Positions 15,170-23,618 of a stretch of 27,427 bases of DNA are shown piece after piece; position 1 is the stretch's first letter; each line of letters starts with the position of its first letter. Under the pieces are notes generated by a model that saw only the letters and a program-made list of their open reading frames with translations, did not search any database and had not been told where the DNA came from. Source of the DNA: Clostridia bacterium (GTDB lineage: Bacteria > Bacillota_A > Clostridia > Christensenellales > UBA1242); assembly GCA_017454425.1 (NCBI GenBank), contig JAFTCZ010000044.1, positions 1-27,427 of the forward strand. Direction: 5' to 3'. The position numbers and the translations under genes were made by a program.

Positions 15170-17134
15170 ATGTCTATTCAAGAGCAAGCAATTAACACAA
15201 TCAAAAAACTTAGTCTTGATATGATACAGCATGCTGGCAGTGGCCATGCAGGGGCAAGTCTTGATTGTGCCCCAATTTTATATTCTATTTATCATGAGGC
15301 AAATGTTTGCCCAAGTGATGCAAATTGGTTAAATAGAGATCGTGTTATTTTATCAAATGGCCATGCAAGCGCCAGTCTTTATGCAACTTTGCATCTAATG
15401 GGCTATCCAATAACAATAGATGATCTGCGTGATTTTAGGGTGCTTGGGTCAATAACTCCGGGTCACCCCGAAATTAACACACCTGGGGTTGATTGCACAA
15501 CAGGTGCACTAGGGCAGGGCTTTGCCACTGCTGTTGGGTTGGCTGCTGCTGAAAGAATGTTAAACAGTCGATACAATCGTGCACGATATGACATTATTGA
15601 CCATTATACATATCTAATATGCGGAGATGGTGATTTGATGGAAGGGGTTAGTTATGAGGCGGGGGCACTGGCTGGGTTGTGGCAACTTAACAAATTAATT
15701 GTTTTGTACAACAAAAATGATATAACAATTGATGGAAGCACTTCATTATGCACTGCCGAAAATATCAAAGCTCGTTTTTGTGCCCAAGGTTTTGATGTGC
15801 TTGAATGTGATGACAATTATGTCAACATAATTTTATCAATACGCAAGGCAAAGCAAAATAACCGACCAACTCTTATTATTGTGCAAACAAAAATAGCAAA
15901 AGGCACAAGTTATGAGGCAAACCCTCTTGCGCATGCGCATCCTTTTAATGAAAAAGAGATAAAGACATTATCAAAAAAATGGGGGCTCGAACCCGAGCCA
16001 TTTTGTGTCACCCTTGATGTTTACAAACATTTCAAAACTTTGCAAATTCAGGGTGAACAAAAATATCAAACTTGGCAAAAGAATGTGCACAAGTATTCGC
16101 AAAAGTATTCAAAAGAGTTTAAGCAAATATTTAATCCAAATTCAAATGCTATTGCAAGGGCGCTGGACATTAATTTTGGCAAAAACAGCATTTCTACCAT
16201 TCAGGCAAACCACAAAATGATAAACACTTATGCAAAAAAATTGCCCAATTTGGTTGTCGGAAGTGCAGATTTGGCAAAAAGCACTCTTGCTTGTGTTGAT
16301 GGTGCAAAAGGTGTTTTTGGTGTTAAAAATCCAACTTCACAAAATATTGCTTTTGGCGTTCGTGAACATGCTATGTCATGTATCACAAATGGTATATGTT
16401 TGCATGGTGGCATAAGGGCAACTGCATCAACATTTTTGGCTTTTAGTGATTATATGCGCTATGGCATACGCATGAGTGCCATGATGGATTTGCCAGTATT
16501 GTACATTTTTACACATGACAGCATTGCTTTGGGGCAAGACGGTCCAACGCATCAACCAATCGAGCAGTTAGAATCACTTCGCATTCTTCCAAACCTAATG
16601 CTTTTTCGTCCTGCAGATGCCAATGAAACAAAATTTGCATATATGTGGTATGCACAACATCAAACTCCCACAATAATTTCATTAAGTAAATCACCCCTTC
16701 CAATATTAAATGTTAATTACAAAGAGTTTTGCAAGGGTGGGTACATAGTAGCAAAAGAAAAGCAGCGCAACTTTAATGCAATACTTATTGCAACCGGAAG
16801 CGAGGTTGATATTGCAATTCGTGCCAAAAAATTGCTTGAGTACAAAGGATATAGTGTGCGTGTTGTTAGTATGCCGTGTCGTGAATTATTTGAAAAACAA
16901 GATGATCAATACAAACAAAGTGTTTTGCCAAAAGACTTTGCCACAAAAGTTGTTATCGAGGCTGGTGTTACTCGCAGTTGGGAAAGTATGGTTGGCCGAT
17001 TTGGTCATGTGGTGGGCGTTAATACTTTTGGCGAAAGTGGTACACCAGAAGAGCTGTATGACTTGTTTGGTGTGAGTGCCATGAACATTTATAATATTGT
17101 TGTTGATTTAATAAAAAGAAACAAAACTGCATAG
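15170..17134 (+). CDS. tkt: Transketolase
   Basis: This thiamine-diphosphate enzyme moves two-carbon units between sugar phosphates in the non-oxidative pentose phosphate pathway, supplying ribose 5-phosphate. The 654-residue length is typical for a full single-chain enzyme. It has the N-terminal GSGHAGASL (His26), NGHASASLY, the TPP/metal motif GDGDLMEGVSYEAGALAG ending in NKND, a pyrimidine-domain FGVREHAM with its catalytic Glu, and HDSIALGQDGPTHQPIEQ. The C-terminal domain starts near ILIATGSEVDIA. The ATG at 15170 follows AAGAGG by 7 nt; an in-frame TTG upstream at 15143 overlaps the promoter and is rejected. It appears monocistronic, bounded by terminators on both sides. In an organism with class III RNR it feeds nucleotide synthesis, but no physical link to nrdDG is seen. 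Confidence 0.97.
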   Translation: MSIQEQAINTIKKLSLDMIQHAGSGHAGASLDCAPILYSIYHEANVCPSDANWLNRDRVILSNGHASASLYATLHLMGYPITIDDLRDFRVLGSITPGHPEINTPGVDCTTGALGQGFATAVGLAAAERMLNSRYNRARYDIIDHYTYLICGDGDLMEGVSYEAGALAGLWQLNKLIVLYNKNDITIDGSTSLCTAENIKARFCAQGFDVLECDDNYVNIILSIRKAKQNNRPTLIIVQTKIAKGTSYEANPLAHAHPFNEKEIKTLSKKWGLEPEPFCVTLDVYKHFKTLQIQGEQKYQTWQKNVHKYSQKYSKEFKQIFNPNSNAIARALDINFGKNSISTIQANHKMINTYAKKLPNLVVGSADLAKSTLACVDGAKGVFGVKNPTSQNIAFGVREHAMSCITNGICLHGGIRATASTFLAFSDYMRYGIRMSAMMDLPVLYIFTHDSIALGQDGPTHQPIEQLESLRILPNLMLFRPADANETKFAYMWYAQHQTPTIISLSKSPLPILNVNYKEFCKGGYIVAKEKQRNFNAILIATGSEVDIAIRAKKLLEYKGYSVRVVSMPCRELFEKQDDQYKQSVLPKDFATKVVIEAGVTRSWESMVGRFGHVVGVNTFGESGTPEELYDLFGVSAMNIYNIVVDLIKRNKTA

Positions 17135-17137
17135 TAT

Positions 17138-17179
17138 TAGCAAAATTATCATTTTTTGTGGTAATTTTGCTATTTTTTT
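17138..17179 (+). terminator. Terminator of transketolase
   Basis: A perfect 11-bp stem, TAGCAAAATTA (17138-17148) and TAATTTTGCTA (17162-17172), followed by seven T. Confidence 0.9.
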
Positions 17180-17241
17180 ATCAAAAAAGACAGTTTTTAA
17201 TTATTAAACATGCAAATACTTAAATAAGAGGTATTTATTAT

Positions 17242-17484
17242 ATGCGTAAACCAAATTTAACTTTACAACAAATAAAAGAAGAAATAACAAAATTAAAAGG
17301 CAAGCCTATTAATATGCATGTTAATAATGGTCGCAAAAAAATTGTGCATTATGAGGGAGTGGTCGAAAATATATACAATAGTGTTTTTGTTGTAAAAATT
17401 AACAACGACGCTTTGGTAGACAAAAAGTCATATAGTTTTAGTGAGGTTTTGTGTGGTGATGTACGAATTGCATTAAAACAATAA
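17242..17484 (+). CDS. veg: Veg family protein
   Basis: This 80-residue cytoplasmic protein fits the Veg family: GRKKIVHYEGVVENIYNSVF followed by VVKINND, then SYSFSEVLCGDVRIAL, matching the family's G-R-x-K, G-hydrophobic-x-x-x-Y-x-S-V-F-hydrophobic-V and SYS-x-x-D/E-V-L blocks. In Bacillus, veg is highly expressed and has been linked to biofilm matrix control and spore outgrowth; its biochemistry is unclear. AAGAGGT lies 9 nt before the ATG. No clear sigma-A promoter was found in the 60 bp after the tkt terminator. The next gene encodes a SPOCS/LysM spore protein, a neighbour commonly seen beside veg in Clostridia. Confidence 0.9.
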   Translation: MRKPNLTLQQIKEEITKLKGKPINMHVNNGRKKIVHYEGVVENIYNSVFVVKINNDALVDKKSYSFSEVLCGDVRIALKQ

Positions 17485-17494
17485 AGTAAAAGAA

Positions 17495-17522
17495 CATATT
17501 TTGGTTTTTTGGTGAATACAAT
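17495..17522 (+). promoter_or_regulatory. Candidate sigma-E promoter for the SPOCS/LysM gene
   Basis: CATATTT (17495-17501) and AATACAAT (17515-17522) are 13 bp apart and match the Bacillus sigma-E pattern (-35 K-M-ATATT, -10 CATACAnT) except for the first base of the -10. No sigma-A -35 box is present at the right distance. sigE itself is encoded at the end of this window. Confidence 0.45.
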
Positions 17523-17549
17523 ATTCTATCTAATTTTTAGGAGGGATAT

Positions 17550-19073
17550 ATGGCTTTTGCTCCGGAATATCAAGAAACTAGCATAAAATTACTAAAGAAT
17601 ATGTCAATGCAGAATGTTAATTTTTCAATAAATATACAAAATAATGGATTTGTTATAAAACAAGTATTGTCAATTAATGCTTTGCCTGCTGTTAATAACA
17701 TAATTTGCACAAATGGCAATGCAGATGTTAGTGGTACTGTTGCTGTTAGTGCATTAGTTGTTGGTGCAGAAAAAGAGTATCATGTATTTGAACAAGAAGC
17801 AACTTTTAATTTGCACTTACAAGATGTTGATATAACAGAAAACGCACAAGTGTTTGCAATGGCAAGCTTGGGTGAAATATCAAATATTGTGCCAACCGAA
17901 AACAACATATCGTGCAATATAACAATTAATGTAAATAGCATGATTGTTAGGCCACAAGTTCTTAAAATTTTGCAATCAGTAGGAAAAGGAACACAACAAA
18001 AAACAGATGTTTATGAGTTTAATAATATACAAAACACAATATCACAAACTTTTGAACTATCAAACGAATTAAATTTGCCAAATAATATATCACATATTTT
18101 GTTGTCCAATGCTAATTGCATAATCGAAGATGTGTCTGCAAGTACAGATATGATAACAATAAACGGAAAAGTTTATGCAGAAGTTTTGTATTTAAGCAAT
18201 GAAGAGGAACCAAAATTAAAACAACAAGATTATATTTTAGATTTTTCACAAGAGTTCTTGGCTAATGGTACAACACCTGATGATAAAGTTGTTGTTATGT
18301 CAAAAGTAACAAAAATGGGATACGAAGTGCAGGGTGAAATGAATAGCTCAAAGGGTATATTGGTTCTCAATCCTACAATCAGTATTAACGCACAAATAAC
18401 AAGGCCTATTCAATTTGAAAGTATTGCCGATGCTTTTTGTCCAAAACACAAACTAAGTTTACAAACAGCAGATTATCAAAATCAACAGTTGGGTGTTATT
18501 AAGTTAAACGAAAAAATTGAGGGAAGTTTATCTTTACCCGAAGATGTGCGAATTAATAAAATATTGTGCATAAGTCATTCTTATTGCACTTGCAATATTG
18601 TGCAAAGTGATGCAAAAAGCATACACGGAGTGATTTTTGCAAATATTATTTATCAATTAGATGATGAAAACATGACAATGGGCGCAATTCTTGCGGAAAT
18701 TCCTTTTACAAAAGACATAGAAACAGATTCAAATGATTTAATAGTTCAAACAACAATCAAAACAATTGAAGCGCGAAGCAAACGAGTAAAAGATATTGAT
18801 GTGCAAGCAGACATCGAAATAACATTAAACTATGCGCAAAACAGCCCAAAAACATTAATTTGTGATGCAATTTTGGGCGAGAAGTTTGCAGGTGAAGATA
18901 AGCCATTAGGAGTATATATAATTAATAATGCAAATGAGGTTTGGGACATAGCAAAAATGCTTAGGGTTAGTCCACAAACCATATTAGAGCAAAATCCAAA
19001 TTTAACTTTTCCTATTGTTCAACCAACAAATGTGCTTGTATATAGGCAAGTTGTACCAATTGAGGAAGCATAA
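17550..19073 (+). CDS. SPOCS (DUF3794) and LysM domain protein, probable spore envelope protein
   Basis: The 507-residue product has repeated beta-rich SPOCS/DUF3794-type segments and a C-terminal LysM-like domain (about 455-500, LGVYIINNANEVWDIAKMLR then SPQTILEQNPNL). The repeat-like modules start near residues 30, 170 and 305; the third has the ARSKRVKDIDVQADIEITLN strand pattern typical of this family. There is no signal peptide or membrane helix, so it probably acts in the mother-cell cytoplasm on the forming coat or cortex, as SpoVID-type SPOCS/LysM proteins do. TAGGAGGG precedes the ATG. A sigma-E-like promoter fits mother-cell expression. A terminator and a 22-nt dyad element lie right after the stop. 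Confidence 0.82.
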   Translation: MAFAPEYQETSIKLLKNMSMQNVNFSINIQNNGFVIKQVLSINALPAVNNIICTNGNADVSGTVAVSALVVGAEKEYHVFEQEATFNLHLQDVDITENAQVFAMASLGEISNIVPTENNISCNITINVNSMIVRPQVLKILQSVGKGTQQKTDVYEFNNIQNTISQTFELSNELNLPNNISHILLSNANCIIEDVSASTDMITINGKVYAEVLYLSNEEEPKLKQQDYILDFSQEFLANGTTPDDKVVVMSKVTKMGYEVQGEMNSSKGILVLNPTISINAQITRPIQFESIADAFCPKHKLSLQTADYQNQQLGVIKLNEKIEGSLSLPEDVRINKILCISHSYCTCNIVQSDAKSIHGVIFANIIYQLDDENMTMGAILAEIPFTKDIETDSNDLIVQTTIKTIEARSKRVKDIDVQADIEITLNYAQNSPKTLICDAILGEKFAGEDKPLGVYIINNANEVWDIAKMLRVSPQTILEQNPNLTFPIVQPTNVLVYRQVVPIEEA

Positions 19074-19077
19074 TCAA

Positions 19078-19099
19078 TACTATGCACAGTACTATGCAC
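19078..19099 (+). repeat. 22-nt dyad element, copy 1 (after the SPOCS gene stop)
   Basis: It is a tandem of TACTATGCAC-type units (19078-19087 and 19090-19099), starting 4 nt after the stop codon. The 22 nt match copy 2 (21870-21891, read on the - strand) with a single C/T difference at position 10. Confidence 0.75.
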
Positions 19100-19113
19100 A
19101 ATATTTAATAAAT

Positions 19114-19137
19114 AGTCAAGTTTATCTTGGCTTTTTT
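19114..19137 (+). terminator. Terminator after the SPOCS/LysM gene
   Basis: AGTCAAG (19114-19120) pairs with CTTGGCT (19126-19132), one G-T wobble, TTTAT loop, followed by a T-run. Confidence 0.8.
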
Positions 19138-19186
19138 GTTTATTTTGTGATTTTGTGTGAATAATTTTACAAAAGGAGAAAAATAT

Positions 19187-19741
19187 ATGAATATAAAGGT
19201 AATAGTTAGTTTGGTGCTATGTTTATCTTTATTGGCGGGATTATTTGCCTTTGCGCAAACCGAAAAAAGGCAAGAAGACTTTGGGACCGAGTTTTTGCGT
19301 ATACATATACGAGCAAATTCAAACGACACAGCCGACCAAGATGTTAAATACAAAGTAAAAGACCAAGTTGTGCAATACTTAACGCCTTTTTTGTGTAATG
19401 CTACAAACAAAGCGGCTGCCATGCAAATTGTAAATTCAAAAATAGGTGATATACAAAAAGTTGCCGATAATGTGCTTGGGGAGAATGGATTCTCTTATAA
19501 GTCAAAAGGTGAGGTAAAAAAAGAGACTTTTCCTACGCGCACATATGATGATGTGACTTTGCCCGCAGGCGAGTATGACAGTTTTATTCTCAACCTTGGT
19601 GCAGGAAAAGGCAACAATTGGTGGTGTGTGGTTTATCCACCTTTGTGTTTTGTAAATAATGATAATTCTACAAATGTTGTATACAAATCCAAACTAATAG
19701 ATATTATCAATTCTTTTTGGAGGAGAACAAATGCTAATTAA
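19187..19741 (+). CDS. spoIIR: Stage II sporulation protein R
   Basis: SpoIIR is made in the forespore and secreted into the intermembrane space, where it triggers the membrane protease SpoIIGA to process pro-sigma-E in the mother cell. The 184-residue product has an N-terminal signal/anchor segment (about 4-23) and conserved blocks LRIHIRANSNDTADQDVKYK, LPAGEYDSFILNLGAGKG and NWWCVVYPPLCFV. The ATG at 19187 follows AAAGGAG at the right distance; an in-frame GTG at 19157 is upstream of that site and rejected. It overlaps sleB by 11 nt, so the two are translationally linked. A convincing sigma-F promoter was not found upstream. Its receptor and target are encoded at 25844-27378. Confidence 0.94.
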   Translation: MNIKVIVSLVLCLSLLAGLFAFAQTEKRQEDFGTEFLRIHIRANSNDTADQDVKYKVKDQVVQYLTPFLCNATNKAAAMQIVNSKIGDIQKVADNVLGENGFSYKSKGEVKKETFPTRTYDDVTLPAGEYDSFILNLGAGKGNNWWCVVYPPLCFVNNDNSTNVVYKSKLIDIINSFWRRTNAN

Positions 19742-20435
19742 ATATATAAAACGGATATTAACAATACTCTTGATTGTTGTGGCTGGTGTTATGTCTGTTG
19801 CGTTTGGTGTTGTTGTGTCTATGCATCAATATAGCAATAATGAAATCTCTTACAATATTGCCGAAGCGGCCCTTACCTCAAGCCAAATAAAAACGGTTCA
19901 AACAAAACTAAAAAGATGGGGTTATTATACGGGCGTTGTAGATGGAATTTATGGTCCAAAAACCAAAAGCGCGGTTATTAGTTTTCAAAAGAAAAATGGA
20001 CTAGTGGCTGACGGAATTATTGGTGCAAAAACAGCGGCAGCATTGGGCATAAGTTTGTCATCAAGCAGCACAAATTCACAAAATAGTGGTGATTTGTACA
20101 ACCTTGCAAAATGTATTTATGCCGAGGCGCGTGGCGAGCCCTATTCGGGGCAAGTGGCAGTGGGTGCTGTTATCTTAAATAGGGTTAAATCAAGCAAATT
20201 TCCAAACACAATTTATGGCGTAATTTATCAGCCATATGCTTTTACTTGCGTTAGTGATGGCCAAATTAAGATGGAACCCAATCAAACAGCCTATAATGCC
20301 GCGCGAGACGCCATGAATGGGTGGGACCCAAGTTATGGAGCATTGTATTATTATAATCCCGCAACTGCCACAAGTTCGTGGATTTGGTCACGAAAAATTC
20401 TTGTAAAAATTGGCAAGCACAATTTTGCAATATAG
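19731..20435 (+). CDS. sleB: Spore cortex-lytic enzyme SleB
   Basis: SleB is a lytic transglycosylase that breaks down spore cortex peptidoglycan during germination, normally held inactive in the spore by YpeB. The 234-residue product has an N-terminal signal segment (about 10-32), a peptidoglycan-binding domain (about 50-108, with GYYTGVVDGIYGPKTKSAV) and a C-terminal hydrolase domain starting near LYNLAKCIYAEARGEPYSGQ, where Glu132 is the expected catalytic residue. ALYYYNPATATSSW is the conserved end block. Domain order and length match Bacillus SleB. GGAGGAG precedes the ATG inside the end of spoIIR. The partner ypeB follows after 9 nt. Being in one operon with the early gene spoIIR is unusual. 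Confidence 0.93.
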   Translation: MLIKYIKRILTILLIVVAGVMSVAFGVVVSMHQYSNNEISYNIAEAALTSSQIKTVQTKLKRWGYYTGVVDGIYGPKTKSAVISFQKKNGLVADGIIGAKTAAALGISLSSSSTNSQNSGDLYNLAKCIYAEARGEPYSGQVAVGAVILNRVKSSKFPNTIYGVIYQPYAFTCVSDGQIKMEPNQTAYNAARDAMNGWDPSYGALYYYNPATATSSWIWSRKILVKIGKHNFAI

Positions 20436-20444
20436 GGGTGAAGT

Positions 20445-21773
20445 ATGAAAAAATCATTAATAATAACTTTTGCAATTATTGGCTCAATAATTGGTGGCGT
20501 GGTTGGCGGAGTGTTATATTTTAACAAAGTGCAAGAGGCCGATTATTATAAATCGCAGTTAGAATATGTTTATCAACAAAATTTTTATGAACTTGTTGAC
20601 AATGTAAACAACATAGAATCAAATTTGTCAAAACTCAGCATTGCAACAACCCCCAAAATGCAAAATGATTATTTAACAAAAATTAGTACGCTTGCAAGCA
20701 ATGCGCAAGACAACATTAGTGTCTTGCCAATTGAACACAATTCGATTAATGACACAATTACATATCTAAACAAACTTGGGGGCTATGCAAGCACCCTGCA
20801 AAAATCGTTAGTAAACAACAAATCAATAACTCTTGATCAGCAAGACCAAATAGAAAATTTGCTTGACACCAGCAAAACGGTAAAAATCGAATTAAACAAA
20901 TTATCTATGATGATTAGCAGTGATAATTATAGTATTGTTGACAACTTAACCGACCCAAACAAGCAAAACAGCCGTTTTAATGACGAATGGGCAAACTTTA
21001 ACAATGGCAATATAGAATATCCTCAACTTATTTATGATGGGCCTTTTAGCGATAGTGTGGTTAATAAAGAAATAAAAGGATTAAGCCAAAACGAAATCAC
21101 CAGTGCCCAAGCCCTAATAAAAATGCAAAATTGGTTCAAAAATTATGAAATAGAGTATACCGGAGAGACAAAAGGCGGCGATTTTGATACATATAATTTT
21201 GAGTTAAATTATGACCAAAATCAATACTATGCACAAGTAAGTGTAAGAGATGGCGTTTTACTTGCATTAGATAGTGGGCAATCGTCAGGAGCGCAAAACT
21301 ATTCACAAGAAGAATGTTGCACTTTTGCCTTAAAGTTTGCACAAAGCTTTGGTTTTGAAAATCTTAAGGTTGTATGGGACATGCAAACAGATGGCTTTGT
21401 TTATGCAAATCTTGCACCAATGCAAAAAGATGTAATTTTGTATCCAGACGAAATAAAAGTGAAAATATCGGCGGCCAATGGGCAAATAGTTGGTTGGGAA
21501 GCAAAAAGTTGGGCATACAATCACATCACAAGACAAAACCTAACCCCAACTATTTCTAGTGCACAAGCAAAAGAAAGTTTATCACCAAATCTTGATGTCC
21601 GCACAACAAAACTTGTTGTTGCGCCAAATGAATTTGTGGGGGAAACACTATGCTGGGAGTTTATGTGCATATATGATGCTAGCACATATTATGTATATAT
21701 TGACGCAAAAACAGGCGAGCAAAGCCAAATTCTTAAGGTTGTAGAAACAACAGATGGCAGTTTGTTGATGTAA
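20445..21773 (+). CDS. ypeB: Germination protein YpeB
   Basis: YpeB is a spore protein needed to localise and stabilise SleB until germination. The 442-residue product has a single N-terminal membrane helix (about 5-27), a helical region (about 30-165) with many Asn, Gln and Ser, and a C-terminal half of PepSY-like modules, the last ending CWEFMCIYDASTYYVYIDAK then TGEQSQIL. Length and layout match the family (about 440-450). AGGGGTGAAG precedes the ATG, 9 nt after sleB. It is the last gene of the spoIIR-sleB-ypeB operon and is followed by a 13-bp-stem terminator shared with mnmA on the other strand. Confidence 0.92.
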   Translation: MKKSLIITFAIIGSIIGGVVGGVLYFNKVQEADYYKSQLEYVYQQNFYELVDNVNNIESNLSKLSIATTPKMQNDYLTKISTLASNAQDNISVLPIEHNSINDTITYLNKLGGYASTLQKSLVNNKSITLDQQDQIENLLDTSKTVKIELNKLSMMISSDNYSIVDNLTDPNKQNSRFNDEWANFNNGNIEYPQLIYDGPFSDSVVNKEIKGLSQNEITSAQALIKMQNWFKNYEIEYTGETKGGDFDTYNFELNYDQNQYYAQVSVRDGVLLALDSGQSSGAQNYSQEECCTFALKFAQSFGFENLKVVWDMQTDGFVYANLAPMQKDVILYPDEIKVKISAANGQIVGWEAKSWAYNHITRQNLTPTISSAQAKESLSPNLDVRTTKLVVAPNEFVGETLCWEFMCIYDASTYYVYIDAKTGEQSQILKVVETTDGSLLM

Positions 21774-21780
21774 AACAAAA

Positions 21781-21815
21781 AAAATAATAGGTTAAAAACC
21801 TATTATTTTTTTATT
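21781..21815. terminator. Bidirectional terminator between ypeB and mnmA
   Basis: A perfect 13-bp stem, AAAATAATAGGTT (21781-21793) and AACCTATTATTTT (21797-21809), with T-runs on both strands (A-run on the left, T-run on the right). It can end both convergent transcription units. Confidence 0.88.
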
Positions 21816-21869
21816 ATTCATTTTATTAAACAACCGTATTTATACATACAATTATTCGCAAAACAATAA

Positions 21870-21891
21870 GTGCATAGTACTATGCATAGTA
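21870..21891 (-). repeat. 22-nt dyad element, copy 2 (after the mnmA stop)
   Basis: Read on the - strand, it lies 10 nt after the mnmA stop and matches copy 1 (19078-19099) at 21 of 22 positions. It overlaps a perfect 18-bp palindrome, AGTACTATGCATAGTACT (21876-21893). Both copies have the same orientation relative to the gene they follow. Confidence 0.75.
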
Positions 21892-21901
21892 CTAGGTGGG
21901 G

Positions 21902-22987
21902 TTAAAAGGTTTTGTCTATCTCGCCACCACCCAAACAGTTCTCATTTTTGTCATAAAGTACAATATATTGCCCCGGGGTAGCGCTTGTTTGTCTTGTCAA
22001 AAAGTCAATTTTTACATTGTTGTTATCAATTATTGTTACTTTTACCGGCTGGTCGGGTTGACGATATCTAAATTTTGCAAAACATTCAAACTCTTTTGTT
22101 TTGGGCATTTGTGGTATAAAGTTAAATCCTTTTGCAATAAGGCCATGTTGGGTAGGCATTTGTTCTTCGCCTTGTGCAACAAAAAGAGTGTTTGTCTTTA
22201 AGTCTTTTTGCACAACAAACCATGCCGCACCATTGCTGTCTTTTTGCCCACCAATTCCTAGGCCTTTGCGTTGTCCTATTGTATAATACATAAGCCCGAT
22301 GTGTTTGCCAATAACTTTGCCATCAAGGGTTTTGATATCGCCAGATTTTGCGGGCAAATAATTTGACAAAAACTTGCGAAAGTTGCGTTCACCAATAAAG
22401 CATATGCCCGTGCTGTCTTTTTTTGTTGCAGTATCAAGTCCTGCTTTTTTTGCAATTTCTCGCACTTGGGGTTTTGTAAGCTCGGCAAGTGGGAAGATGG
22501 TGTATTTTAATTGGTCTTGTGTTAATTGATTAAGAAAGTAGGTTTGGTCTTTGTTTTTATCAAAGGCTTTTTTAAGGTAAAACAAACCATTTTTTTCTTC
22601 TAGTTTTGCATAGTGGCCTGTTGCTATATAGTCGGCACCAAGTTGCAAGGCTTTTTGCAAAAACGGGCCAAATTTAATTTCTCGGTTGCACAACACATCG
22701 GGGTTTGGGGTGCGCCCTTGTTCATAACTTTTCAAAAAGTATTCAAAAACTCGCTGATAATATTCCTTCGAAAAATTCACACTAAAATAAGGTATGCCAA
22801 TTTTGTCACATACCTTGCGCATATCATCATAATCTTGTTGAGCCGAGCATACATCATTTTGGTCGGTTTCTTCCCAGTTTTGCATAAAAAGGCCAATTAC
22901 ATTAAAGCCTTGCTCTTTTAATAGCAGCGCACTAACTGAAGAATCTACACCGCCCGACATGCCCACAACTACGGTTTTTTGTTGCAT
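21902..22987 (-). CDS. mnmA: tRNA-specific 2-thiouridylase MnmA
   Basis: MnmA adds sulfur to U34 of the tRNAs for Lys, Glu and Gln, using ATP and a sulfur relay. The 361-residue product has the PP-loop SGGVDS (11-16), catalytic Cys100 in [19 protein letters not shown], Cys196 in [12 protein letters not shown], and [14 protein letters not shown]; both cysteines needed for the persulfide mechanism are present. The frame is open upstream to 23056, but the ATG at 22987 follows AAAGGTAAAATT on the - strand and gives the usual N-terminus. It starts 4 nt after the stop of the zinc-ribbon/TM2 gene, so the two form an operon. Convergent with ypeB; the shared terminator is 93 nt past its stop. Confidence 0.97.
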   Translation of the reverse strand: MQQKTVVVGMSGGVDSSVSALLLKEQGFNVIGLFMQNWEETDQNDVCSAQQDYDDMRKVCDKIGIPYFSVNFSKEYYQRVFEYFLKSYEQGRTPNPDVLCNREIKFGPFLQKALQLGADYIATGHYAKLEEKNGLFYLKKAFDKNKDQTYFLNQLTQDQLKYTIFPLAELTKPQVREIAKKAGLDTATKKDSTGICFIGERNFRKFLSNYLPAKSGDIKTLDGKVIGKHIGLMYYTIGQRKGLGIGGQKDSNGAAWFVVQKDLKTNTLFVAQGEEQMPTQHGLIAKGFNFIPQMPKTKEFECFAKFRYRQPDQPVKVTIIDNNNVKIDFLTRQTSATPGQYIVLYDKNENCLGGGEIDKTF

Positions 22988-22991
22988 AATT

Positions 22992-23489
22992 TTACCTTTT
23001 TGTTTCTTTTTGTCCAAGTACCACGGGCACTTTATATCGTTTTGTGGCCAGTGCAATTAGGTCAAATGCCCATTTTATAATGCAAATTGCACCACAAATA
23101 GACACAAGACTAATAATGCTGTTAAACACCTGCATAGACATTCCAATCTGCGATGGGTCAAAATTTCCCATCCAATATTGCCCAAGCAAAACACTAGTCA
23201 TCAACATAAGTGTTGTGCCAATTGTCATCAAAATTGCACTAAAATGCTGTTTTGTATAATATCTGTGGCCACCAAAAAGCCCCAAAAATATGCAAAGCAG
23301 CAAAGTTTTTTTATAACTTAGGTCACTAGGGAATATGCTAGAATAAACAATAAGTTCGGGCTGATATTCTTTTTTTGCCTTTGTTACTGCCTTGTTAGAT
23401 GCTGTTTCTAGTTGTGACATTTGTGTGCCACAATGTATGCAAATATTGGCGTTTTTGGGGAATTTTGCCCCACAGTTTGGACATCTCAA
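22992..23489 (-). CDS. Zinc-ribbon and TM2 domain membrane protein
   Basis: The 165-residue product begins with a zinc ribbon (Cys3, Cys6, Cys17, Cys20: CPNCG then CIHCG), followed by a linker and a TM2-type domain: [20 protein letters not shown] is the hallmark first helix plus G-x-H-R/x-Y-Y turn. Further hydrophobic segments follow near 83-105 and 120-148. The start must be TTG at 23489: it gives MRCPNCG, where zinc-ribbon proteins normally begin, and GAGGT precedes it; the nearby ATG is out of frame. Function is unknown; TM2 proteins occur widely without a clear biochemical role. It is the promoter-proximal gene of an operon with mnmA. Confidence 0.85.
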   Translation of the reverse strand: MRCPNCGAKFPKNANICIHCGTQMSQLETASNKAVTKAKKEYQPELIVYSSIFPSDLSYKKTLLLCIFLGLFGGHRYYTKQHFSAILMTIGTTLMLMTSVLLGQYWMGNFDPSQIGMSMQVFNSIISLVSICGAICIIKWAFDLIALATKRYKVPVVLGQKETKR

Positions 23490-23511
23490 TACTTTTTACC
23501 TCGTTTTTCTC

Positions 23512-23540
23512 ATTATATTATAAAAAGCATTATTTTTCAA
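23512..23540 (-). promoter_or_regulatory. Sigma-A promoter for the TM2-mnmA operon
   Basis: On the - strand, TTGAAA (23540-23535) and TATAAT (23517-23512) are 17 bp apart, 22 nt before the TTG start. Confidence 0.75.
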
Positions 23541-23580
23541 GTGTTTATAATAAATTGATGTTACAAACGAGTTTTGTACT

Positions 23581-23613
23581 AAAAAATAAAAAGATTGCAT
23601 TTATGCAATCTTT
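23581..23613 (-). terminator. Terminator of the lipoprotein gene
   Basis: AAAGATTGCAT and ATGCAATCTTT arms (23590-23613), followed on the - strand by a T-rich run. It begins 5 nt after the stop codon. Confidence 0.85.
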
Positions 23614-23618
23614 ATTGT

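Noticed and set aside
19078..19100. CRISPR-like direct repeats
   Set aside because: Only two 11-nt units with a 12-nt period; no spacer structure and no cas genes.
19138..19166. Possible sigma-F promoter before spoIIR (GTTTA, then GTGAATAAT)
   Set aside because: Spacing is about 14 bp and the GG of the -10 region is missing; too weak in such A/T-rich DNA to report as a feature.
19078..21893. Attachment sites or terminal inverted repeats of a mobile element around spoIIR-sleB-ypeB
   Set aside because: No integrase, transposase or target-site duplication was seen, and the genes between are ordinary sporulation genes with matching composition. The repeat itself is kept as a finding.
22613..22921. 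A 102-codon open frame on the + strand inside mnmA
   Set aside because: Opposite strand of a fully conserved mnmA gene; no promoter or ribosome binding site.
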